Of a stretch of 5,772 bases of DNA, positions 1 to 5,772 are shown piece after piece; position 1 is the stretch's first letter, and every line of letters starts with the position of its first letter. The DNA is from Halomonas sp. (GTDB lineage: Bacteria > Pseudomonadota > Gammaproteobacteria > Pseudomonadales > Halomonadaceae), in contig SKHS01000121.1 of NCBI GenBank assembly GCA_007116835.1, forward strand, positions 1 through 5,772, in the 5' to 3' direction. Under the pieces are notes generated by a model, which worked only from the letters and a program-made list of their open reading frames with translations, did not search any database and was not told where the DNA came from. Made by a program: the position numbers and the translations under genes.

Positions 1-446
1 AACTCATCGGTAATCGGCTTATTGACCGTTACCACATACTCTTTTTCATGATTATTATTGGCGCGCAGGATTTTATTAACCAAGTCGCCGTTATTGGTCA
101 GAAAGATAAGTCCTTGTGAGTCTTTATCTAGCCGTCCAATAGGAAAAATGCGCGTACCGTGCTTAACAAAGTCGACAATATTGCCTTTTTCTGAAGGCTC
201 CGTGGTACTCACTATCCCCACCGGCTTGTTCAGCGCAATAAGCACTAAATCCTCTTCTTCCTGAGGCTCAATCTCCTGACCGTTGACCTTAACCAGGTCA
301 CCCGGCACCACTTGGTCGCCCGTTGTTGCCCGACGCCCATTAATCCAAACGTTGCCTTGCTCAACATAGCGATCAGCCTCTCGGCGGGAACATAAACCAC
401 TTTCGCTGATGTATTTATTGATACGGGTAGAGTTTCGTAACGACAT
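1..446 (-). CDS. rluF: 23S rRNA pseudouridine synthase RluF, N-terminal 148 residues (3' end cut by window edge)
   Basis: Member of the RsuA/RluB/E/F family, which isomerises uridine to pseudouridine in rRNA; RluF acts mainly on 23S U2604 in E. coli. The ATG at 446-444 opens a frame that stays open to the window edge. Residues 8-60 form an S4-type RNA-binding domain (RINKYISESGLCSRREADRY, then VWINGRRAT and GDLVKVNG). The catalytic domain begins with LNKPVGIVSTT at 72-82. The catalytic aspartate motif GRLDKDSQGL follows with Asp107, the same number as the E. coli RluF catalytic Asp. The order and wording match RluF better than RsuA or RluB. An in-frame TGA lies at 455-453, so no longer start is possible; no clear Shine-Dalgarno precedes the ATG. 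The C-terminal half is outside the window. The gene follows ppc, separated by a terminator hairpin, so it probably has its own or a readthrough transcript. Confidence 0.93.
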   Translation of the reverse strand, partial: MSLRNSTRINKYISESGLCSRREADRYVEQGNVWINGRRATTGDQVVPGDLVKVNGQEIEPQEEEDLVLIALNKPVGIVSTTEPSEKGNIVDFVKHGTRIFPIGRLDKDSQGLIFLTNNGDLVNKILRANNNHEKEYVVTVNKPITDE

Positions 447-470
447 AAAGCGTCAACCAACGGTAGTCGA

Positions 471-505
471 TTAAAAAAGCGCTGCCGCCAAATGGCAGCA
501 GCGCT
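471..505 (-). terminator. Rho-independent terminator downstream of ppc
   Basis: On the minus strand, AGCGCTGCTGCC (505-494), a four-base ATTT loop (493-490) and GGCGGCAGCGCT (489-478) form a 12-pair GC-rich stem, followed directly by a run of six T (478-473). The only non-Watson-Crick pair (497 with 486) is G-U in the minus-strand transcript but A-C in the plus-strand transcript, and the T-run exists only on the minus-strand exit side. Both points say it works for minus-strand transcription. It begins 20 bases after the ppc stop codon (526-528) and ends about 26 bases before the rluF ATG. Confidence 0.92.
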
Positions 506-525
506 GATTGAGCAAACCAGCGGGC

Positions 526-3174
526 TTAACCCGTATTGCGTAAACCTGCCGCAATACCTGCCATGGTCACCATGAGCGCACGAGAGAGATCGGCACTAAT
601 AGCGCCGTCGGCGTCCCGATTACGCTGTAGAAGCTCCGCTTGCAAACCATGAAGCGGGTCGATGTAAGGATTGCGCACATCAATCGCTTGGCGAATAAGC
701 GGTGTGTTCTCAAGCAGTTTTTCTTGCTGAAGGATATCCAGCACGACGTTTTCAAGCCGTTCAAAACGCTCACGTAGCTTCTTACCCAGCGCTTTCAGTG
801 AAGGCTCGTCGACGAGGCGGTGCTCATAGTAAGCGGCAATCGCGACATCCGCTTTGGCCAACAGCATCTCTAACATATCGAGATAGGTGCCAAAAAAGGG
901 CCACTGGCTGCGCATTTCTTGCAGTACCTCTCGGCCACCTGGCTCCTCTAGGCGCCGCGAGAACGCTTCACCGCTACCTAACCAAGCGGGCAGCATCAAG
1001 CGAATCTGCGTCCAAGCAAAAATCCACGGAATTGCTCGTAGGGTTTCCACGCCACCATCCTGGCGACGCTTGGTTGGCCGAGAACCGAGCGGCAGCCTAC
1101 CGAGTGCGCCTTCCGGCGTAACCGCGCGGAAGTACGGGACAAAATCGGGGTCTTCACGCACTACGCTAACATAGGCGGCATGGGCCACTTTCGCCAGCTG
1201 GTCCATCTCTTCACGCCACTGAGGTTCAGGTGCGGGCGGTGGCAATAACGTCGCTTCCATAACCGCACAGGCGTATATTTCCATAGAGCGCAGCGCGATA
1301 TCTGGCTGACCAAACTTAAAGCGAATCATCTCACCTTGCTCGGTCACCCGTAGGCTGCCATTCACTGAGCCTGGCGGCTGGGAGAGAATCGCCGCATGCG
1401 CAGGGCCACCACCACGGCCAACGGTGCCACCCCGGCCATGGAAGAGCGTCAAATCCACGCCATGTTTTTCACAGACGTTAACTAACGATTCTTGGGCACG
1501 GTACTGTGCCCAGGCGGCGGCCAGCTGTCCTGCGTCTTTAGCCGAATCCGAGTAGCCAATCATCACCTCTTGACGGTCTTTCGCCAGGGCGCGGTAACCC
1601 GGCAGCGCTAGTAATTGGTCAACCACATCACCCGCGTGATCAAGGTCGTTCAGGGTTTCAAACAGCGGTGCAATGGGCAGCGTGACTTGCCCCCCAACCT
1701 CTTTCATTAATAGCGCAACGGTTAATACGTCCGACGGTTCGGCCGCCATGGAGATAATATAGGTACCCAACGCTTCTGCATGCTCTTGGGCGATCACTTT
1801 GAAGGTATCGAGCACTTCGCGGGATTCTGCCGAGCACTCCCAACGGCGTGGAATCAGCGGCCGCCGTGATTCAAGCTCGGCAAGTAGAAACGCTTGGCGC
1901 TGAGTTTCGTTCCACTCCTGATAGTGGCCCAGGCCCAGCGCACTGGTGAGCTCTTCAATTACCTGGGCATGACGACTGGCCTCCTGACGAAGGTCTAGTT
2001 TGGTCAGCGTAACACCGAACACCGCCACGCGGCGCAAGGTATCCAGTAAGGCCCCATTTGCAATGGTGTCCAGCCCAACATCGCACAGCGAGCGGTAGCA
2101 GGCCAGCAGCGGCGCATAGAGCTGGTCACGGGTTTCAATAATCGGCCCGCCGTCATAGTTACGCCCATCCAGCTCGGCTTTTGCCCAGTCCCGCGTGGCT
2201 TCCATCTTCGTGAGTAAACGCTTAAGCAGCTCGCGGTAAGGCTCGGCTACCTCCCCCACTTCCGCCCTTAAGGCGCTGTTGGCTTTCCACATGGAAAGCT
2301 CGGTTTTCAGCTGTTCAAGGTCGCGCAGATAGAGGTCAGCCGCCATCCAACGACCAAGCAGGAGCACTTCTCGGGTCACCCGCGCGGTAACGTTGGGGTT
2401 GCCATCTCGGTCACCGCCCATCCAGGAGGCGTAGCGAATCGGCGCAGCATCCAACGGCAAGCGCTCTCCGGCGGTATCGAGTAATAAATTATCTAAGTCG
2501 CGATGAAAATCAGGTACCGCTTGCCACAAGGAGTTTTCGATAACCGCAAAGCCCCATTTGGCCTCATCCACGGGGGTAGGCCGTTCATGGCGAATCTCGT
2601 CGGTATGCCACGCTTGGCTGATCAACTCTTCCAAGCGACCTTGGGCACGGGTGCCTCGCTCTGGGTAGTCTTCAGAGCTTTCGATCGCGGTCAGGCATTC
2701 GTCGATTGCATCATATTTCTGGATCAACGTGCGGCGAATTACCTCTGTGGGATGCGCGGTTAGCACTAGCTCCACGCGCATATTCGCCAAGGTTTCCACC
2801 AGCTTGCGAGGAGAGTTGCCCGCTTTCTGTGCGCGGCTGAGCAGTTCACCAAGCACCGGCTGAGAGCCTGGCTTGTAGTCTTCTACCCGGCGAAAGCGCG
2901 CCCGATAGTGCTGCTCTGCAATGTTGGCGAGGTTTAAAAACTGGTTAAACGCGCGAGTAACCGGCAGCAGATCACGCTCGGGCAGCTGACGTAGATACTC
3001 AATGAGTTCACGCTGCTGCAGTGAATCGCCCTGGCGTCCCCGCTTGGCATGGGCGCGAATCGTTTCAATTTTATCAACAAATGACTGGCCTAAATCATCG
3101 GCAATCGTCCGGCCCAGGCTGTCACCGAGAATGCGTACGTTATCACGTAGCGATTCATGTAGGTCGTGACTCAT
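526..3174 (-). CDS. ppc: Phosphoenolpyruvate carboxylase (bacterial type, 882 aa)
   Basis: Cytosolic anaplerotic enzyme: PEP plus bicarbonate gives oxaloacetate and phosphate, feeding the TCA cycle and aspartate-family synthesis. Full length (E. coli: 883 aa). Visible motifs, numbered from the chosen start: TAHPTEV with catalytic His141; MGGDRDGNP at 252-260; LDLRQE with Arg396; metal ligands Glu506 (PLFETL) and Asp543 within GYSDSAKDAG (Lys546); the glycine-rich loop FHGRGGTVGRGGGP with His579, Arg581 and Arg587; and the C-terminal RNTG. The middle residue numbers coincide with E. coli. Residues at the E. coli aspartate-inhibitor site (Arg587, and equivalents of Lys773, Arg832 and Asn881, here Lys774, Arg834 and Asn880) are kept, so aspartate inhibition is inferred. 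There is no plant-type N-terminal phosphorylation segment. An ATG at 3180 would add two residues, but AAGGAGG at 3189-3183 sits only 2 bases from it and 8 from the ATG at 3174, which is therefore preferred. The gene lies about 60 bases after mazG with no terminator between and ends at a strong one. Confidence 0.98.
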   Translation of the reverse strand: MSHDLHESLRDNVRILGDSLGRTIADDLGQSFVDKIETIRAHAKRGRQGDSLQQRELIEYLRQLPERDLLPVTRAFNQFLNLANIAEQHYRARFRRVEDYKPGSQPVLGELLSRAQKAGNSPRKLVETLANMRVELVLTAHPTEVIRRTLIQKYDAIDECLTAIESSEDYPERGTRAQGRLEELISQAWHTDEIRHERPTPVDEAKWGFAVIENSLWQAVPDFHRDLDNLLLDTAGERLPLDAAPIRYASWMGGDRDGNPNVTARVTREVLLLGRWMAADLYLRDLEQLKTELSMWKANSALRAEVGEVAEPYRELLKRLLTKMEATRDWAKAELDGRNYDGGPIIETRDQLYAPLLACYRSLCDVGLDTIANGALLDTLRRVAVFGVTLTKLDLRQEASRHAQVIEELTSALGLGHYQEWNETQRQAFLLAELESRRPLIPRRWECSAESREVLDTFKVIAQEHAEALGTYIISMAAEPSDVLTVALLMKEVGGQVTLPIAPLFETLNDLDHAGDVVDQLLALPGYRALAKDRQEVMIGYSDSAKDAGQLAAAWAQYRAQESLVNVCEKHGVDLTLFHGRGGTVGRGGGPAHAAILSQPPGSVNGSLRVTEQGEMIRFKFGQPDIALRSMEIYACAVMEATLLPPPAPEPQWREEMDQLAKVAHAAYVSVVREDPDFVPYFRAVTPEGALGRLPLGSRPTKRRQDGGVETLRAIPWIFAWTQIRLMLPAWLGSGEAFSRRLEEPGGREVLQEMRSQWPFFGTYLDMLEMLLAKADVAIAAYYEHRLVDEPSLKALGKKLRERFERLENVVLDILQQEKLLENTPLIRQAIDVRNPYIDPLHGLQAELLQRNRDADGAISADLSRALMVTMAGIAAGLRNTG

Positions 3175-3182
3175 TGGCATAG

Positions 3183-3189
3183 CCTCCTT
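3183..3189 (-). promoter_or_regulatory. Ribosome binding site that decides the ppc start
   Basis: AAGGAGG on the minus strand is a near-perfect Shine-Dalgarno. It leaves 8 bases to the ATG at 3174 but only 2 to the upstream in-frame ATG at 3180. Normal spacing favours the second ATG (protein start MSHDLHESLRDNV), which also lines up well with the E. coli N-terminus. Confidence 0.85.
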
Positions 3190-3201
3190 GCGGGTCGCAT
3201 T

Positions 3202-3243
3202 AGTTGTTAAAAGTCAGTTGTTAAACATTAGGTGTTAAGGAGT
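3202..3243. repeat. Three degenerate tandem copies of a 14-base unit at the mazG 3' end
   Basis: Plus-strand units start at 3202, 3216 and 3230. The first two share AGTTGTTAAA exactly; the third reads AGGTGTTAAG and continues into the last codons of mazG. The last four bases of each unit vary. Read on the minus strand, each copy contains TTAACA(A)CT, and the first in transcription order supplies the mazG TAA stop. No function is evident; replication slippage near the stop codon is the simplest origin. Confidence 0.6.
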
Positions 3244-4077
3244 AAGCGTTTTTTCTTGTGCTTTAGCGGCTTGCCAGTGGGCTTCCATCTCGTCAAGCGA
3301 GGCGTCGGTTAGCGGGCGCTCAGCGGCGGCAAGCGCGCGTTCTACGTAGCGAAAGCGGCGCTCAAATTTCGTATTCGTGGTACGTAAGCACTGTTCCGGA
3401 TCAGCACCCAAGGTGCGAGCTAAATTAGTCACTGCAAACAGCAGGTCGCCGACTTCTTCTTGAGCGTGCTGCTGGTCACCCGCGGCAAGGGCTTCTTCAA
3501 CCTCATCGAGCTCTTCACGGATTTTATCCAACACACCGCGGGCATCCGGCCAATCGAAGCCAACCCTAGCGGCACGCTTCGAGAGTTTAGCGGCGCGGCT
3601 GAGCGCCGGCAGCGTGCGCGGCACATCGTCAAGTACAGAGGGCGTGCTCTCTTCTTGTACACGCTCGGCACGCTCGTTGGCTTTAAGCGCCTCCCAGCGC
3701 GAATTGACCTGCTGGGTTTGCACGTCCTCAGCACGCACACCGTGGGGGCGTCGTGACGCTAGCGTGCCATCGGGAAATACATGTGGATGACGGCGCAGCA
3801 TCTTCGCCGTCAGCGTATCGACAATATCGTGAAAGTCGAAGCGCTGCTCCTCGGCACCAAACTGGGCGTAATACACCACTTGGAACAGCAGATCGCCAAG
3901 TTCGCCTGGCAGTTCCTCAAAAGCGCGTCGCTCAATCGCGTCGGCAACTTCGTAAGCCTCTTCTAAGGTATGCGGAACGATGCTGTCCCAATCTTGCTTA
4001 ATGTCCCAGGGGCAACCCTGCTTAGCATCGCGAAGTACTGCCATCAACGTTAGCAGATCCTCTACGCTATAACGCAT
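3235..4077 (-). CDS. mazG: Nucleoside triphosphate pyrophosphohydrolase MazG (two-domain, 280 aa)
   Basis: All-alpha NTP pyrophosphohydrolase that converts (d)NTPs to NMPs plus pyrophosphate with Mg2+. In E. coli it is tied to the stringent response and nucleotide pool cleaning. Both MazG repeats are visible. The N-terminal one has GCPWD (21-25), the metal-binding EEAYE (39-43) and GELGDLLFQVVYYAQ (from 58), then RRHPHVFPDG (95-104). The C-terminal one, the catalytically important one in E. coli, has the KIREELDEVEEA helix (185-196), EEVGDLLFAVTNLAR (207-221), KFERRFRYVE (237-246) and EMEAHWQAAK (263-272). It is slightly longer than E. coli MazG (263 aa); part of the excess is in the linker after FPDG (about 105-120). 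The ATG overlaps the relA TGA by one base (TGATG), and AGGAGG lies 6 bases upstream inside the last relA codons, so translation is likely coupled to relA. The start also matches the family N-terminus. Confidence 0.97.
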   Translation of the reverse strand: MRYSVEDLLTLMAVLRDAKQGCPWDIKQDWDSIVPHTLEEAYEVADAIERRAFEELPGELGDLLFQVVYYAQFGAEEQRFDFHDIVDTLTAKMLRRHPHVFPDGTLASRRPHGVRAEDVQTQQVNSRWEALKANERAERVQEESTPSVLDDVPRTLPALSRAAKLSKRAARVGFDWPDARGVLDKIREELDEVEEALAAGDQQHAQEEVGDLLFAVTNLARTLGADPEQCLRTTNTKFERRFRYVERALAAAERPLTDASLDEMEAHWQAAKAQEKTLTP

Positions 4078-5772
4078 CAGGCACCTCCTTTACGGGCAGT
4101 CTTTTCTGGGTCAGCATTGCGCAGGCGGCGCACTTCCGTGACATTGGGCAGCTGCTGGATACGGGAGAACAAGCGACCTAATGCCTCAAGGCCATCGACT
4201 TCCAGCGTGATGCGCAAACGTGCAATCCCCTCGTCGGTGTCCGTCAACGTATTCACCGCTAATACATTGACCTTCTCGTTACCTAATAGTCCTGTCACGT
4301 CACGCAGCAGGCCAGAGCGATCCCAGGCTTGAATTTCAATCGTGACAGGGTAACGGGTCTGGGCGCGCTCGCCCCACTCAACTTCGATAATGCGCTGGGG
4401 CTCTTCCATACGCAATTGAAGGATATTGCTACAGTCCTGGCGATGCACAGTGACACCACGCCCTTGGGTAATAAAGCCAACAATCGGCTCACCTGGCACT
4501 GGCCGACAGCAATTCGCCATGCTGGTTTTTAAGTTACCGACACCCAGCACGGTGATATCACTTTGGGTCGCTTTACTGGGTTGGCGACGGGGCTTCGCCA
4601 ACAGTCTATCCAACTGCTCTTGGTCATCTGTTTCACCGAACAGCTGTTGGGCTTGATGAAGCACTTGGCCAATGCGCAGGTCGCCCGCGCCAAGGGCCGC
4701 ATACATATCGTCGGCGTTTTGGTAGTTAACGGCACCGGCAAGTTTGGCAAGATCCAGGCCTTCAACATCCAAGCGGCGCATTTCACGCTCAAACAGCACG
4801 CGCCCTTCTTCAAGGTTCTGGTCTCGCGCTTGGTACTTAAACCACGCCTGGATTTTGGCCCGCGCGCGCGAGGTGCGCACATAGCCCAAACTGGGGTTGA
4901 GCCAGTCACGGCTAGGACCACCTTTAGTGGCCGTTAAAATCTCTACCTGCTGGCCGGTTTTTAGTTTGTAGGTAAGCGGTACTATTCGGCCATTAATCTT
5001 GGCCCCACGGCAGCGGTGACCAATTTCAGTATGCACGCGGTAGGCGAAATCAATGGGCGTGGCAATACGCGGCAGATCAATCACGTGGCCATCGGGGGTG
5101 AAAACATAGATGCGGTCTGGTGCTACATCGCTAGAGAGCCCTTCACGTAGGTCGCCAAAGCCGCCCACTTCATCTTGCCACTCAAGCACTTGGCGCAACC
5201 AGGCAATTTTTTCTTCATAACTACGGCTTTTGGCGTTGGTATCGTGGCCTTTATAGCGCCAGTGGGCACAGACACCCAACTCCGCCTCATCGTGCATCGC
5301 AAAGGTGCGAATCTGGATTTCCAGCACCTTGTTTTCAGGACCCATCACCGCCGTGTGCAGCGACTGATACCCATTCTTTTTGGGATTGGCGATATAGTCG
5401 TCGAACTCATTGGGCACATGATGCCAGCAGGAGTGCACAATCCCCAGCACGGTGTAACAGTCGGTCACTTCCGGCACCAGAATACGCACGGCGCGTACAT
5501 CGTGTACCTGGGAAAAATCGATCCGCTTGCGCTTCATTTTGCGCCAGATAGAGTAGATGTGCTTCGCTCGTCCATCCACGTCATAACGATGGATATGCTG
5601 GGCTTCCATCAGGCTTTTTAAGGTTTCAACGACATCGTGAATATAGCGGTCACGGTCTAGGCGCTTTTCAGCAAGCAGTTTGGCAATTGCCTTGTATTCA
5701 TCCTCATGCAGATAACGGAATGAGAGGTCTTCAAGCTCCCATTTCAGCTGGCCTATGCCTAAGCGGTGAGCA
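4077..5772 (-). CDS. relA: GTP pyrophosphokinase RelA, C-terminal 564 residues (5' end cut by window edge)
   Basis: Ribosome-associated (p)ppGpp synthetase of the stringent response: transfers pyrophosphate from ATP to GTP or GDP when uncharged tRNA enters the A site. The reading frame runs through the right edge; the ATG at 5609 is internal, since upstream codons encode conserved RelA sequence (HRLGIGQLKWELEDLSFRYL). By alignment from memory, about 184 N-terminal residues are missing. Partial-protein positions: end of the HD region 1-45; synthetase domain about 60-185 with Gly67 (E. coli Gly251), DVRAVRI with Asp91 (Asp275), EFDDYIANPKKNGYQSLHT from 122 and EIQIRT with Glu151 (Glu335); TGS domain about 220-281 (RIYVFTPDGHVIDLP onward); helical region; zinc-finger-like domain with Cys421-Cys422 and HRQDC (443-447); C-terminal ACT/RRM domain about 473-547. 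EFDD (EXDD) marks monofunctional RelA; SpoT/Rel have RXKD. Promoter and start lie outside the window. Coupled to mazG downstream. Confidence 0.97.
   Translation of the reverse strand, partial: AHRLGIGQLKWELEDLSFRYLHEDEYKAIAKLLAEKRLDRDRYIHDVVETLKSLMEAQHIHRYDVDGRAKHIYSIWRKMKRKRIDFSQVHDVRAVRILVPEVTDCYTVLGIVHSCWHHVPNEFDDYIANPKKNGYQSLHTAVMGPENKVLEIQIRTFAMHDEAELGVCAHWRYKGHDTNAKSRSYEEKIAWLRQVLEWQDEVGGFGDLREGLSSDVAPDRIYVFTPDGHVIDLPRIATPIDFAYRVHTEIGHRCRGAKINGRIVPLTYKLKTGQQVEILTATKGGPSRDWLNPSLGYVRTSRARAKIQAWFKYQARDQNLEEGRVLFEREMRRLDVEGLDLAKLAGAVNYQNADDMYAALGAGDLRIGQVLHQAQQLFGETDDQEQLDRLLAKPRRQPSKATQSDITVLGVGNLKTSMANCCRPVPGEPIVGFITQGRGVTVHRQDCSNILQLRMEEPQRIIEVEWGERAQTRYPVTIEIQAWDRSGLLRDVTGLLGNEKVNVLAVNTLTDTDEGIARLRITLEVDGLEALGRLFSRIQQLPNVTEVRRLRNADPEKTARKGGA
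4084..4089 (-). promoter_or_regulatory. mazG ribosome binding site inside the relA 3' end
   Basis: AGGAGG on the minus strand, 6 bases before the mazG ATG at 4077. It is embedded in the codons for the final Lys-Gly-Gly-Ala of RelA, so ribosomes finishing relA terminate beside a strong initiation site. This supports translational coupling. Confidence 0.85.

Noticed and set aside
451..456. TTGACG on the minus strand just before rluF, resembling a -35 box
   Set aside because: A matching -10 would fall inside the rluF coding region, giving a transcript that starts beyond the ATG.
245..460. Minus-strand open frame of 71 codons over the rluF start
   Set aside because: It is out of frame with rluF, whose own frame encodes the conserved S4 domain.
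702..1121. Plus-strand open frame of 139 codons antisense to ppc
   Set aside because: Its translation is low-complexity Arg/Ala/Ser-rich text without a family match, opposite the strongly conserved PEPC C-terminal region.
3181..3234. Possible terminator or promoter between mazG and ppc
   Set aside because: No GC-rich inverted repeat with a T-run was found, and no convincing -35/-10 pair; only the short direct repeats and the ppc ribosome site can be supported.
4529..4937. Overlapping open frames on both strands (4563-4937 plus, 4529-4921 minus) within relA
   Set aside because: The minus-strand one is a frame-shifted shadow of relA and the plus-strand one is antisense to it; the relA frame is intact throughout, so no frameshift is implied.
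5607..5609. ATG as a possible start of a 510-residue RelA
   Set aside because: The frame continues upstream to the window edge with conserved RelA sequence and there is no ribosome site, so this Met is internal and the gene is cut by the window.
5175..5621. Plus-strand open frame of 148 codons, the longest on that strand
   Set aside because: It lies wholly antisense to the conserved RelA synthetase domain, has no Shine-Dalgarno or recognisable domain, and is explained by the codon bias of the real gene.

Overview
The window is a compact stretch of bacterial chromosome with all four genes on the minus strand. In transcription order (high to low coordinates) they are relA (5' end cut by the window edge), mazG, ppc and an rluF-type pseudouridine synthase (3' end cut by the window edge). 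The proteins are all typical gammaproteobacterial types: an E. coli-like aspartate-regulated PEP carboxylase, a monofunctional RelA with the EXDD signature, a two-domain MazG, and RluF. Moderately high GC, strong Shine-Dalgarno sites and a relA-mazG pair without mazEF would fit a Halomonas-like (Oceanospirillales) organism, but that assignment is inferred from general resemblance and was not tested by a search.

Layout: 1-446 is the N-terminal half of rluF. 447-525 is a short intergenic region holding a strong intrinsic terminator for ppc. 526-3174 is ppc, with its start set by an AAGGAGG site at 3183-3189. 3175-3234 is a gap with a small tandem repeat of 14-base period that runs into the mazG stop codon. 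3235-4077 is mazG, whose ATG overlaps the relA TGA by one base. 4077 to the right edge is relA. No gap exceeds 80 bases, and no RNA gene, mobile element, CRISPR array or attachment site was seen.

Functionally, RelA makes (p)ppGpp on stalled ribosomes. MazG, translationally coupled to it, hydrolyses nucleoside triphosphates and has been linked in E. coli to lowering (p)ppGpp. PEP carboxylase refills oxaloacetate for aspartate-family amino acids and keeps the residues for aspartate feedback inhibition. RluF modifies 23S rRNA. The first three can be read as one transcription unit joining amino acid starvation signalling, nucleotide housekeeping and amino acid precursor supply, ending at the terminator after ppc. 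I see no new system here: the genes are conserved housekeeping genes, and the points of interest are local ones (ppc start, the short repeats, how rluF is transcribed, and relA-mazG coupling without a toxin-antitoxin pair between them).
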